Assembly: GCA_036584565.1 (NCBI GenBank)
Contig: JAZHDF010000001.1
Location: forward strand, 1 to 35,635
DNA from: UBA9337 sp036584565
Lineage (GTDB): Bacteria; Patescibacteriota; Minisyncoccia; Moranbacterales; UBA9337
Direction: 5' to 3'
Length of the DNA stretch: 35,635 nt
The translations under genes were made by a program, and so were the position numbers. Of this stretch, positions 8,361 through 15,719 are shown one piece after another; the first letter of the stretch is position 1; each line of letters begins with the position of its first letter. Below the pieces are notes generated by a model that had not been told where the DNA came from, ran no database searches, and saw only the letters and a list, made by a program, of their open reading frames with translations.

Positions 8361-9101
8361 TTAAATTTTTGTAAACCAAGGAGAACTGCACAGAACTGCC
8401 GCCGAAGTTATCAGAAAGAAAATCAAATTGATAACAACTTTTTTAATCGATAAAATATTCAAAAAATAATTTTGGGCAATATCCCAAATTATATAATAAA
8501 ACATCAAAAGAATCACGCCCGTAGTCAAATAGCCGAAAGGCCAAAAATTCACAATCCAAGCCATCTCCAGAGACACAAAACCCAAAACCAAACTATAAAG
8601 AATGGCAATTTTTTTGCGACTTTCTCCGATTAACAAAAAATATTGATAACTCATCAAGCTTATATTTACAAAATAGAAAACCATCAAAGTCCAAGCGGAA
8701 ACGTCAAAATTCAAATAAACGCCGTAAGTTGCCGAAAAAAACAAAAAAGCTACCGCCATCAAAGACATCGCTACCACCGCCTTGGCTGTTCGACTTTCCG
8801 GTTTGGATTTTATTCGATATATCCCGAAAATCAAGAAATAATTAACCAAGCCGGCCAAAATAACAAAAATCCTTCTTTCGATATTATAATCGATAAGATG
8901 TAAAATTGTCCAAGCGGAAATAAAGAATACCAATCCTACATACCATCCATCCCAAGTTTTGGCTGTCGGCCGAAAAGTTAAAAAGGAATAAGCCAAAAAG
9001 ACAAAAAATAAAAGCCAAAAAAAATTTCCGTAATAGGATATCAAACCTAAAACTAAAACAAATAAAATAGATTGGAATATGGCGGGAAAATAAAAAAACA
9101 C
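8361..9101 (-). CDS. Polytopic membrane protein of unknown function
   Basis: I do not recognise a characterised family. The 246-residue protein is almost entirely hydrophobic, with about eight or nine predicted helices. Short charged loops include FRPTAKTWDGW (about 43-53), RIKSKPESRTAK (about 96-107) and GESRKK (about 160-165). No catalytic motif is obvious. The frame starts with GTG (9099-9101), and no ATG alternative upstream keeps the first helix complete. It is 31 bases upstream of the HtrA-like gene on the same strand, so the two may be coexpressed in the envelope. Confidence 0.75.
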   Translation of the reverse strand: MFFYFPAIFQSILFVLVLGLISYYGNFFWLLFFVFLAYSFLTFRPTAKTWDGWYVGLVFFISAWTILHLIDYNIERRIFVILAGLVNYFLIFGIYRIKSKPESRTAKAVVAMSLMAVAFLFFSATYGVYLNFDVSAWTLMVFYFVNISLMSYQYFLLIGESRKKIAILYSLVLGFVSLEMAWIVNFWPFGYLTTGVILLMFYYIIWDIAQNYFLNILSIKKVVINLIFFLITSAAVLCSSPWFTKI

Positions 9102-9189
9102 AAAAAATAAAAATTACCAATTAAAACAATCCGCTTCAAAAAATCATCGATTCGATTACGCTCGCTGTTAAAAAATTTTAAACGAAAAA

Positions 9190-9378
9190 CTATTCTTCGA
9201 TAGAAATAGCGTTTACCGGGCAAGCCTCTACCACTTCCTGACAATTGCATTCTCCGCAATCATCCGAAATAACGACCGATTTTCCTTTTTCCGGATCTAT
9301 CTTAAAAACCCCGGGACAAACCGCTTCACAGGTTCCGCATCCGATACACAAATTTTCATCTACCTTGGCTTTTGGCAT
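9190..9378 (-). CDS. Small [4Fe-4S] ferredoxin
   Basis: This 62-residue electron carrier opens with MPKAKVDENLCIGCGTCEAV. Cys11, Cys14 and Cys17, with Cys53-Pro54 near the C-terminus, are the expected ligands of one [4Fe-4S] cluster, as in Thermotoga/Clostridium-type monocluster ferredoxins. Cys21 and the group Cys41/Cys44/Cys46 (DDCGECNCQE) are extra. One pair could form the disulfide seen in some relatives; a second cluster cannot be ruled out. With the hyp genes 2 kb away it is one of the few redox proteins visible here, but a link to a hydrogenase is only inference. It appears to be a stand-alone gene. Confidence 0.92.
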   Translation of the reverse strand: MPKAKVDENLCIGCGTCEAVCPGVFKIDPEKGKSVVISDDCGECNCQEVVEACPVNAISIEE

Positions 9379-9590
9379 ATTTTTTTTCTATTTTAAGATG
9401 ATTTCTTCACCTTAAAATATTAATATTATTTTTTAAATTATTTTTTCTTAGAAATCTTAAACCCTCCCGACCGAAAGATGCTCTGAAATCAATATTCAAA
9501 CCCTCAAAAACATATTAACACATTTTCAAACATAAGACCAGATTTTTATCCGCCCAAATGGGCTTCTTTTATCCCGTAATTCAACAAAAA

Positions 9591-10667
9591 TCAAAAAGTC
9601 ATGTAAGAATGGTCTCCTTGGAAGTTCTCTAGCGCCTTCATTTCAAAATCCTCCATTGATTTATCCTTAAACTCCACCATTCCGGTTTCTTTGTTCCAAA
9701 TGTAGTCAGGAATTAAAACACTAACCTTAACCTCCTTTATTTTCTCACTCAACCACAAAGAAAAAGATTGCTTGGGGAAAAATATCTGACTTATATTGTA
9801 AGTTTTTTCTCCTTCCGCCTCCTTTATCTCATTTAATTTGACAATATGATAACCTAGACCACTCTCCAAAACATCGCTTATTTTCCCGCTTTCCAATCTG
9901 ATTACCTTGTCTTTTATTTCTCTGGAAATTTGATCTTCCCTAAACCAACCCAATTTACCGCCGGAATCGGAAGTGTTTCCTTCGGAAACCTCTTTTGCCA
10001 AGGTCTCAAAATCTTCCCCACCTTTCAATCTCACCGAGATCCTATCCGCTTTTAATTTAGAAGATTCCTTTCTTTCTCTGCCGTCGTTTTCCTCCAACCA
10101 CTTCATTAATTCATCTTTATACAAATCGGGTTTCACCACCTTATTTTTGAAATCTTCCAGTGACCAACCATAAAGCTCTCTTAAACTTTCTCTCACTTCT
10201 TTTTCATTGCCGGATTCGTTTAGTTCCCGCAAAAATCTTTCACTTAACATTTTATCGCTAATCGCTATCCCTCGCTCATGAGACAATTTTTCAATCATGC
10301 GATCTTCTATCATCTTATTAATAAGCTCCTTTTCTCTTATCTTGAGTCTTTTTTGGCCTTCTTGGGTGCTAAAATCGATTCGGATACCCAAAGATGAAAA
10401 ATCCTGCTTTTCATAAAAACTCCTTATTGAGGCCAAATTACTATTAATCTCCCCGATTGAAATAGTCTCTTTTTTATCGATAATCACCGCCGGCAGAAAA
10501 ATCCGCTCATCAAAATACTTCGGCAACTCGAAAAATTCTTCGAAACGATAAATTGCAATAACCAAAGCCGAAGAGATTAAAAATAAAAACAAAAAAATTC
10601 CTCCCACCAAAGTCGGCCATTTTATTTTTTTCATCTTCTTCTTAATTGATTCTTTTTCTTTGCTCAT
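9591..10667 (-). CDS. Membrane-anchored SurA/PpiC-type peptidyl-prolyl isomerase
   Basis: These proteins act outside the cytoplasmic membrane as foldases or chaperones for secreted proteins. The 358 residues begin with a Lys-rich cytoplasmic stretch, a single helix at about 18-41 (TLVGGIFLFLFLISSALVIAI), then a helical SurA-N-like region (LINKMIEDRMIEKLSHERGIA, about 114-134). The parvulin domain lies at about 203-285, with GGKLGWFREDQ and LGYHIVKL as clear family strings. A C-terminal extension of about 70 residues follows. The DivIC/FtsB-like gene is 18 bases upstream on the same strand. The many secreted proteins at 14.9-20.8 kb are plausible clients. Confidence 0.88.
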   Translation of the reverse strand: MSKEKESIKKKMKKIKWPTLVGGIFLFLFLISSALVIAIYRFEEFFELPKYFDERIFLPAVIIDKKETISIGEINSNLASIRSFYEKQDFSSLGIRIDFSTQEGQKRLKIREKELINKMIEDRMIEKLSHERGIAISDKMLSERFLRELNESGNEKEVRESLRELYGWSLEDFKNKVVKPDLYKDELMKWLEENDGRERKESSKLKADRISVRLKGGEDFETLAKEVSEGNTSDSGGKLGWFREDQISREIKDKVIRLESGKISDVLESGLGYHIVKLNEIKEAEGEKTYNISQIFFPKQSFSLWLSEKIKEVKVSVLIPDYIWNKETGMVEFKDKSMEDFEMKALENFQGDHSYMTF

Positions 10668-10685
10668 CTTTTAAAACCCTATTTT

Positions 10686-11075
10686 TTATTTCATTATCAT
10701 TTCCCACCATTTTTTATAATTGGGTTTTTCCTCTTCGGTGCTGAAATTTTCCATAGTCGTTTCCTCGCCTAGCGTTTTTTTGGTATCTTCTTTTTTTTCC
10801 GCGTTGGGTTGAACCACTACCACTTTTTCTCCTTTATTCCTTAAATTTAGTCGATCTTTGGCCACACTTTCCTTGAAATGATCGGATTTTAAATATTCGA
10901 TTTTTTCCCGCAAAAAATTATTCTCCGAATTTATTTTTTCCGCTTCGGATCGTAGATTTTCAATTTCCGCCTCAATCATTCTTGAACGTCGCGCCTCTTT
11001 AATCGCCGGAACAGAAAAAAAAGCCACCCCTCCGGCTATTATCAAAAAAACTGCTATTGAAATAACAACGCGCAT
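10686..11075 (-). CDS. DivIC/FtsB-family septum formation protein
   Basis: This is a 129-residue bitopic protein. An N-terminal helix (about 4-25, VISIAVFLIIAGGVAFFSVP) is followed by a coiled coil (about 30-65, MIEAEIENLRSEAEKINSEN), then the FtsB/DivIC pattern in which LKSDHFKESVAKDRLNLRNKGE precedes a short beta segment (KVVVVQP). The last 35 residues are charged. FtsB/DivIC joins the divisome subcomplex with FtsL and FtsQ/DivIB. It is followed by the foldase gene and preceded by a tiny membrane-protein gene, all three probably driven by the promoter at 11216-11244. Confidence 0.85.
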   Translation of the reverse strand: MRVVISIAVFLIIAGGVAFFSVPAIKEARRSRMIEAEIENLRSEAEKINSENNFLREKIEYLKSDHFKESVAKDRLNLRNKGEKVVVVQPNAEKKEDTKKTLGEETTMENFSTEEEKPNYKKWWEMIMK

Positions 11076-11100
11076 TGAAGATAATTTTTAAAATTTTATT

Positions 11101-11208
11101 TTAATATCCGGTAAAAGCCGGCAGAATCAAAAAACCAATCATTGACAAAACTGCGATAACGGAAATAATTATCCAAATTATTCTGATTTTTTTTCTTATT
11201 TTTCTCAT
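11101..11208 (-). CDS. 35-residue single-pass membrane protein
   Basis: ATG at 11206-11208 to TAA at 11101-11103 encodes a basic N-terminus (MRKIRKKIRI) followed by one hydrophobic helix (IWIIISVIAVLSMIGFLILP) and the tail AFTGY. The positive-inside pattern and its position as first gene after a good promoter, 25 bases before the DivIC/FtsB-like gene, argue for a real gene. No function can be assigned. A role at the membrane with the division proteins is only a guess. Confidence 0.7.
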   Translation of the reverse strand: MRKIRKKIRIIWIIISVIAVLSMIGFLILPAFTGY

Positions 11209-11215
11209 ACCCTTA

Positions 11216-11244
11216 ATTTTAAACGATTTCGGACAAAAAAACAA
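11216..11244 (-). promoter_or_regulatory. Promoter of the small membrane protein, divIC-like and ppiC-like operon
   Basis: TTGTTT (11239-11244), 17 bases, TAAAAT (11216-11221) on the minus strand. The ATG of the 35-residue gene begins 7 bases after the -10 box, which implies a leaderless or nearly leaderless mRNA. Confidence 0.55.
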
Positions 11245-11248
11245 TAGC

Positions 11249-11277
11249 GCCGGAAAGGGCTATTTGCCCCTTCCGGC
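11249..11277 (-). terminator. Strong hairpin terminator downstream of the 39-residue gene
   Basis: GCCGGAAAGGGC (11249-11260) and GCCCCTTCCGGC (11266-11277) form a 12-bp stem with one mismatch and a 5-base loop. On the minus strand it is followed by GCTATTG and seven Ts. The T run overlaps the next promoter's -35 box, so ending one transcript and starting the next are packed together. Confidence 0.65.
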
Positions 11278-11291
11278 CGAAAACTGTCAAG

Positions 11292-11411
11292 TCAAATTTC
11301 ATTCATCTCCTTCTTTTTCTGCTTTTCGTTTATTCTGTTAATTGCTATTGCCAGCGGAATAGCTAGAAGAATTATCGTTGCTATCAAAAGAATAAAAGAT
11401 GCTTTAAGCAT
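11292..11411 (-). CDS. 39-residue single-pass membrane protein
   Basis: ATG at 11409-11411 to TGA at 11292-11294. The product has an N-terminal hydrophobic helix (ASFILLIATIILLAIPLAIA) and a charged tail rich in Lys/Glu (RINEKQKKKEMNEI). It is the only gene in the window with a textbook Shine-Dalgarno sequence, which argues strongly that it is translated. An ATG two codons upstream is too close to that site to be used. It lies between hypE and the division/foldase operon. No function can be assigned. Confidence 0.75.
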   Translation of the reverse strand: MLKASFILLIATIILLAIPLAIAINRINEKQKKKEMNEI

Positions 11412-11418
11412 AAACATT

Positions 11419-11426
11419 ACCTCCTT
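11419..11426 (-). promoter_or_regulatory. Strong Shine-Dalgarno site
   Basis: AAGGAGGT on the minus strand lies 7 bases before the ATG at 11411 and only 1 base before the alternative ATG at 11417, so it decides the start. Most other genes here have no recognisable Shine-Dalgarno sequence. A weak promoter, TTGACA (11489-11494) with TTTATT 17 bases on (11466-11471), overlaps the hypE stop and could serve this gene. Confidence 0.65.
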
Positions 11427-11490
11427 TTTTTAAGATTTTTTGGTAAACTAAGCAGATTAACTTTAAATAAAACACAAAAAAATATTTTTG

Positions 11491-12522
11491 TCAACAAATC
11501 CGCGGGATCAACTTCCCTCGCGGAGATTCGATTTTTCTCAAACTACCCAAATCCGTTCGGACAAAAACTCCTCGACCTTTTTCAACCCGTCCGATTATTC
11601 GAGCTTCGGCATTGAAAAACTTCAAAATTTTCAAAACTTTATCCGCATTTTTTTCCGAAACTGCACCGATAAATCGCCCCTCTGAGGCCAAAGAAAACTT
11701 ATCCAAACCCAGAAGTTCCGTCACCGCCACCACTTCCTTTTTATAGGGCAAGCTCTTTTCTTCCAAAATTATTTTAACCTTGGATTTATCGGCTATTTCA
11801 TTGAGATTGGCCGCCAAACCGCCTCGGGTGGGATCCTTACAAGCATTCAAAAAACTTCCTGCTTTTTTAAGCTCTCCGTTCAGAGGCTTGCAATCGCTTT
11901 TGATTTTGGTTTTATATTTAAACCGCTGAGCCAAAAGCGCCACTGTGTGCTCCCCTAAGTCGCCGGAAGAAATAATCACATCTCCCGCTTGGGCTCCGCT
12001 GTTGGAAATAATATTCTCAGCCAAACCAATTCCCGCCGTAGTTATTTCCAGTTTATCAATTTTTCCTTTTTCGGTTACCTTGGTATCACCAGTTACAATC
12101 GGCACTCCCGTTTCACGCGAAATTCTTCCGATTGATTGCATTATTTTTTTTAAATCCTCTATCGGAAAACCCTCTTCTATCACCAAGCTCAAGGATATTC
12201 CGATCGGCTTGGCGCCCATTACGGATAAATCATTGATTGTTCCGCACATCGCAATCTTGCCGATATCGCCTCCCGGGAAAAAAATCGGATCGACAATAAA
12301 GGCGTCGGTGGTAAAAACCAACTTCAAGTCCCCCGCTTCTGTACTCAGGGGAGGGTTGAGGAAAGGTTTAAAAGGCAAACTAAAAACCGCCCCGTCATCC
12401 TCAATATTTTTCCACTTTGAAGACTTGGGGAAATTTTTTCTGATAATCGAGATGATCTCTGCGGATTTCAGCCCTCCGCCTCCCATATCTAAGGTTATAT
12501 TATCATATTGCCGTGTTTTCAT
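11491..12522 (-). CDS. hypE: Hydrogenase maturation protein HypE
   Basis: HypE dehydrates the thiocarboxamide that HypF places on its C-terminal Cys, making the cyanide ligands of the [NiFe]-hydrogenase active site. The 343-residue PurM-like protein opens with ITLDMGGGGLKSAEII and keeps the ATP-binding strings DDGAVF, TTDAFIVDPIFFPGGDIGK, GTINDLSVMGAKP, VTGDTKV and KDPTRGGLA. It ends exactly with the family's modifiable PRIC motif followed by TGA, so the essential Cys is the last residue. This fixes TGA as a true stop in this organism. It is separated from hypD by the yerC-like gene and a long AT-rich spacer. HypF, HypA and HypB are not in the window. Confidence 0.96.
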   Translation of the reverse strand: MKTRQYDNITLDMGGGGLKSAEIISIIRKNFPKSSKWKNIEDDGAVFSLPFKPFLNPPLSTEAGDLKLVFTTDAFIVDPIFFPGGDIGKIAMCGTINDLSVMGAKPIGISLSLVIEEGFPIEDLKKIMQSIGRISRETGVPIVTGDTKVTEKGKIDKLEITTAGIGLAENIISNSGAQAGDVIISSGDLGEHTVALLAQRFKYKTKIKSDCKPLNGELKKAGSFLNACKDPTRGGLAANLNEIADKSKVKIILEEKSLPYKKEVVAVTELLGLDKFSLASEGRFIGAVSEKNADKVLKILKFFNAEARIIGRVEKGRGVFVRTDLGSLRKIESPRGKLIPRIC

Positions 12523-12911
12523 AGTTAATATCTTTTAATATTCGACTCTTCCACATCAAGCTCCATAATATTAATCTTTTAAAAAATCATACCTTCTATT
12601 TTTCCAAAAAACCTCTATTCTGCACCTCCCCGGAAATCAAATCTTCCATATTCCCAAAAATCATATTTTCCATCTTTCTAAAAAATCTTTCTTCCGTCTT
12701 TTTAGAATCCGTATCTTTAGTTTTTCTAATAACCAGCTCTCCCTTATTTTTAAGACAAACACACTAGTCTTTTTAAAAATTATTCTTCCGGCATTATTAT
12801 TCAACTATTATTCTTCCAGCATCACCCCCTTAATCCCTCCAAGCTTTTTAAAATTTTTTAAAATTTATTTTTATTGCCATATAAGGATATATGGCAAAAC
12901 TTGCAAAATAT
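12523..12911. other. 389-bp AT-rich spacer between yerC-like gene and hypE, with possible ORF remnant
   Basis: No gene can be supported here. On the minus strand the segment is purine-rich with loosely repeated GGAAGA and ATGATTTTT words; ATGCTGGAAGAATAATA is followed 27 bases on by the near copy ATGCCGGAAGAATAATT. A 55-codon stretch ending at TAG 12596-12598 is open and Lys/Glu-rich, but its only ATG (12671-12673) leaves 25 codons. It could be a decayed gene or chance. The palindrome at 12874-12897 lies at its right end. Confidence 0.4.
12874..12897. promoter_or_regulatory. Palindromic operator-like site, copy 1
   Basis: TTGCCATATA-AGGA-TATATGGCAA is a perfect palindrome with 10-bp arms and a 4-base centre, lying 14 bases after the yerC-like stop codon and about 350 bases upstream of hypE. 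It shares 19 consecutive bases (TGCCATATAAGGATATATG) with copy 2 on the other side of the regulator gene. A dimeric repressor site is the simplest reading. Confidence 0.6.
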
Positions 12912-13322
12912 TTATAGTCCGAATAAATCTTTAATAAATCGATGATGGGCGTATTTATTCAAAGGGTTCGAACAGCAATAGCTTCTTGATTTTTTTTCTT
13001 TTTTATCCTTACCCACCAAACATTTTTTCAACCAAAAAATATTTTCACCTTCGTTATCATGTAACCACTGATCGACCCGCTGGATAGTGTGACTACTCGC
13101 TCCAACCTCCTCTCTTATATCCGAATAACTCTTCTTACTCAAAATCAGCTTGGCAACCTGAATCCTTCTAGCCATCATCAACGCCTCGCTAGCTGTAAAT
13201 AACCCCAAAATAAAGTCGATTATCTCCTGCTTGGTTTTGAGACGCTCGATAACCTCAAACATTTCATTTACCACTCTCTTCTTTTCTTTTTTGTCTATTT
13301 CGTGAGGTTTTACCTTGGACAT
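12912..13322 (-). CDS. TrpR/YerC-family DNA-binding protein
   Basis: This is a small all-helical regulator of the TrpR/YerC group. The ATG at 13322 gives 136 residues; a TTG ten codons earlier adds only an Asn/Lys run. The family core is at about 25-95: LKTKQEIIDFILGLFTASEALMMARRIQVAKLIL, then the HTH SYSDIREEVGASSHTIQRVDQWL. The last 35 residues are a basic, Cys-containing tail (KCLVGKDKKEKKSRSYCCSN) not usual for the family. Flanking palindromes suggest that it binds its own surroundings. It interrupts an otherwise plain hypD-hypE order, so control of the hyp genes is a reasonable but unproven idea. The ligand, if any, is unknown. Confidence 0.85.
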   Translation of the reverse strand: MSKVKPHEIDKKEKKRVVNEMFEVIERLKTKQEIIDFILGLFTASEALMMARRIQVAKLILSKKSYSDIREEVGASSHTIQRVDQWLHDNEGENIFWLKKCLVGKDKKEKKSRSYCCSNPLNKYAHHRFIKDLFGL

Positions 13323-13438
13323 ATTTTTATTTTTATTAAAATTTTTTAACAAAACACTTTACTCCAAATATATCTATTTTTAAACACGCCGCTTCAATAA
13401 CCAATCCTTACACTTACATATTTAACTTTATCACAAAA

Positions 13439-13460
13439 TGCCATATAAGGATATATGACA
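13439..13460. promoter_or_regulatory. Palindromic operator-like site, copy 2
   Basis: TGCCATATA-AGGA-TATATGACA has the same 19-base core as copy 1, with a single mismatch in the outer arm. It lies 116 bases upstream of the yerC-like start and 45 bases beyond the hypD stop. The rest of 13353-13505 holds no gene; a weak 6-bp hairpin (GCAAAT/ATTTGC) without a T run lies near 13480. Confidence 0.6.
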
Positions 13461-13505
13461 TAATCACTCATACAAGATAGTGCAAATATCCAATTTGCGC
13501 GTGCT

Positions 13506-14534
13506 CTATTTTCTATAACGAAATGCCACATTGCACGCTCCCTCCACTGAAACCATACAGGGTCCGACCGGATTTTCCGGAGTGCAAAATTTGCCAAACA
13601 TTGGACATTTGTTCGGCTCCGTCAAACCACGGATTACATCTCCACATTTGCAACCGGCCGGATCTTTGGACTTGGAAAAATCCACTTTGTCAAAAATATT
13701 TTTATATCTTATTTGCGCATCAAACTCCTTATATTTATCCCTGATTTTCAATCCGGAACCCGGAATTATCCCAAACCCCCGCCACTCGCCATCGGTAATT
13801 TCAAAAACTTCTTGGATTATCTTTTGAATTTTTTTATTGCCCTCGTCCCTTACTACTCGCGAATATTGGTTGAGTACTTTCAAGTCATTCCTTTTGATTT
13901 GATTAAGCAATAAAAAAATCCCCTCCAACACATCCCGCGCTTCAAAGCCGGTAATTACTTGAGGAATTTTTAATCTTGCATAAGGTTTATCACCGATTAC
14001 CACACTCACATGCCCCGGATCGATAAAACCGTCGATTTTTATTTCTTTACTTTTAAGCAAAGCCTCCATGGCCGGCAAAAAAACTTTGTGAGCACTATAA
14101 ACATTTAGTCCTTTTTGAATTCCCCAAGCGGTCATCGGCGCAGTAGTTTCAAACCCCAAGCCAAAAAAAACCAGCTCCGGATATTTTTTTTGCAATTCAA
14201 GAGCATCCGCTACAGAATAAACATCAAAAACCCGAACCCCTTTTTCTCTTGCCTGATCCAAGCTGCCAAAATATCCCGGCACCCTCAGCAAGTCCCCGTA
14301 AGTCGCCACAGGGATTCCCGCCAAAGCCAAACTCACAATAGCATCGATATCTTTTTGGGCAGTGACACATACTGGACACCCTGGTCCAGTTATTAACTTT
14401 ATATTTTTGGGTAAAATCTCGCGAATCCCGTAACGACTAATCGCTTGCGTATGAGTTCCGCAAACCTCCATCAATCGTACCCCTCGTCCAATTTCCTTGG
14501 CCAATTTATTTATTTTTTCAACTAAATCTTGCAT
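13506..14534 (-). CDS. hypD: Hydrogenase maturation protein HypD
   Basis: HypD carries a [4Fe-4S] cluster and, with HypC, forms the scaffold on which the Fe(CN)2CO unit of [NiFe]-hydrogenase is built. The ATG at 14534 gives 342 residues; a TTG two codons earlier is possible. Diagnostic motifs are present: MEVCGTHTQAI (about 22-32), TGPGCPVCVT (about 49-58), LGFETTAPMTAWG, and the Cys-rich C-terminal region AGCKCGDVIRGLTEPNKCP with GKFCTPENPVGPCMVS. It ends with TAG. hypC is 170 bases upstream on the same strand and the yerC-like gene lies downstream. Confidence 0.97.
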   Translation of the reverse strand: MQDLVEKINKLAKEIGRGVRLMEVCGTHTQAISRYGIREILPKNIKLITGPGCPVCVTAQKDIDAIVSLALAGIPVATYGDLLRVPGYFGSLDQAREKGVRVFDVYSVADALELQKKYPELVFFGLGFETTAPMTAWGIQKGLNVYSAHKVFLPAMEALLKSKEIKIDGFIDPGHVSVVIGDKPYARLKIPQVITGFEARDVLEGIFLLLNQIKRNDLKVLNQYSRVVRDEGNKKIQKIIQEVFEITDGEWRGFGIIPGSGLKIRDKYKEFDAQIRYKNIFDKVDFSKSKDPAGCKCGDVIRGLTEPNKCPMFGKFCTPENPVGPCMVSVEGACNVAFRYRK

Positions 14535-14595
14535 AATCAAAAGAACACCCTTGGACTTAATATTTTAGATTTCTCCACTTCTATATTTTTGAGTA

Positions 14596-14641
14596 CCTGC
14601 CTACTCACCTCGATGGAGCTTTGGCGAAGCGGGCCGGCAGG
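14596..14641. repeat. GC-rich structured patch between hypC and hypD
   Basis: In an otherwise AT-rich gap, CCTGCC (14596-14601) and GGCAGG (14636-14641) enclose a GC-rich segment with an inner hairpin GCTT/AAGC (14618-14621, 14627-14630). It could be a small dispersed repeat or an mRNA structure between hypC and hypD. No second copy exists in this window, so its nature is open. Confidence 0.3.
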
Positions 14642-14704
14642 CAAAAATATATTCGGTCGAAATGACATCCAAAAAAAATTACAACATTTTCAGTAATTAG
14701 AATA

Positions 14705-14911
14705 TTATAAACTTTTCAACATATCATCCATTTCATCTTTATTTTCCTGACTCACTTTCTCAATCGCAAAACCGGCGTGCACGATAACAAAATCTCCTTT
14801 TTTAACATCACTAACTAGAGAAATATTTATTTCCTTTTCTATTCCATCAAAATCCACCACTGCATTTTGACCCTTGATTTTTTTAATTTTTCCTGGAAAA
14901 GCTAGGCACAT
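14705..14911 (-). CDS. hypC: Hydrogenase maturation chaperone HypC/HupF
   Basis: HypC delivers the Fe(CN)2CO group together with HypD and binds the hydrogenase large-subunit precursor. The 68-residue protein starts with the diagnostic MCLAFPGKI, whose Cys2 is the functional residue after Met removal. The OB-fold continues with AVVDFDGIEKEINISLV, then GDFVIVHAGFAIEKV, a close family match. It begins only 12 bases after the stop of the last surface-protein gene, so the hyp genes may be transcribed from the surface-protein operon. Confidence 0.95.
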   Translation of the reverse strand: MCLAFPGKIKKIKGQNAVVDFDGIEKEINISLVSDVKKGDFVIVHAGFAIEKVSQENKDEMDDMLKSL

Positions 14912-14923
14912 AGATTTATATCG

Positions 14924-15712
14924 CTATATTATATTCAAACCCACCGGAGCGGAAGGAGGTGTGACATCCAGACTGGGCAATTCATCTGCCAATTCAACAT
15001 CATCATAATACAAATATCCGGGTTGCATTCTGGCATCAAGGTTAGTTGGTAAACGTAGGACTGAGTAATAAAGCTCGCAAACTCCAGTATTTATAAACCG
15101 GACATCATTATCATTAACCTTTAAATAAGCACTATCACCAAAAGATGCGCTCTCTGGTCTGTCCACCCAGACTCTCAAAACACCATCATTGACCCCTGGA
15201 GTATTGTATTCAATAAAAGTTTCAAAGTGATGCCAGTTATTATCAAAAATATCCACATTTGCATAATGGACTCTACTTACTCCTACATTACATTCTGGAA
15301 ACTCCTCAGTAGTGTCGTAATGATGCACAACTATTGAATGCGATTCATTGGTCCACCAAATCTCAAATTGAGCATTGGTTCCTCCAGCTACAAATCTCCC
15401 CAACTTTCCCCCAGTATCAGTCGCTCCGTCAAGTAGCCACCAAAAGGAAAGATATATTTTTTTATTTGAAGGAGAAGTAAAATTGTAAGTGGCAATCTCC
15501 CCTAAGCTCCCAATATCTTGAACTTTATGAGAATAATTCCCCGTATGAGCAAAATCACCACTTTGCCAATGAATAGCTGGGTCAGAAAGAGACCAATTCC
15601 CTAATCCACTTTCAAAACCATCACTTAGCAATACTTCGGCTGAAGAATTCTTTACTAAAAATCCTAGCACAAGAAATAAGATTAGGAATATTTTTAAATT
15701 TTGTTTTAACAT
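14924..15712 (-). CDS. Secreted concanavalin-like protein, short type (A), with conserved C-terminal tail
   Basis: The ATG at 15712 gives 262 residues and leaves the same 7-base gap to the upstream gene as two other junctions in this cluster. A signal peptide (about 1-25, FLILFLVLGFLVKNSSA) precedes a beta-sandwich opening DGFESGLGNWSL. It has the array's shared strings KIYLSFWWLLDG (about 90-101), NNWHHFETFIEY and YLYYDDVELADE, which resemble LamG or polysaccharide-lyase-like lectin folds. It ends DVTPPSAPVGLNII, the array's common tail. No IPT/TIG region is present. Carbohydrate or surface binding is inference; no catalytic site was identified. hypC follows after 12 bases. Confidence 0.75.
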   Translation of the reverse strand: MLKQNLKIFLILFLVLGFLVKNSSAEVLLSDGFESGLGNWSLSDPAIHWQSGDFAHTGNYSHKVQDIGSLGEIATYNFTSPSNKKIYLSFWWLLDGATDTGGKLGRFVAGGTNAQFEIWWTNESHSIVVHHYDTTEEFPECNVGVSRVHYANVDIFDNNWHHFETFIEYNTPGVNDGVLRVWVDRPESASFGDSAYLKVNDNDVRFINTGVCELYYSVLRLPTNLDARMQPGYLYYDDVELADELPSLDVTPPSAPVGLNII

Positions 15713-15719
15713 AATTAAA

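Noticed and set aside
9552..9563. GCCC-AAAT-GGGC hairpin after the ppiC-like gene as a terminator
   Set aside because: Only a 4-5 bp stem and no T run on the minus strand; too weak to annotate. The rest of 9379-9590 shows nothing recognisable.
13394..13597. 67-codon minus-strand frame overlapping the 3' end of hypD and the operator copy 2
   Set aside because: Out of frame with hypD, which has full family conservation to its own stop; the apparent protein reads through the palindrome.
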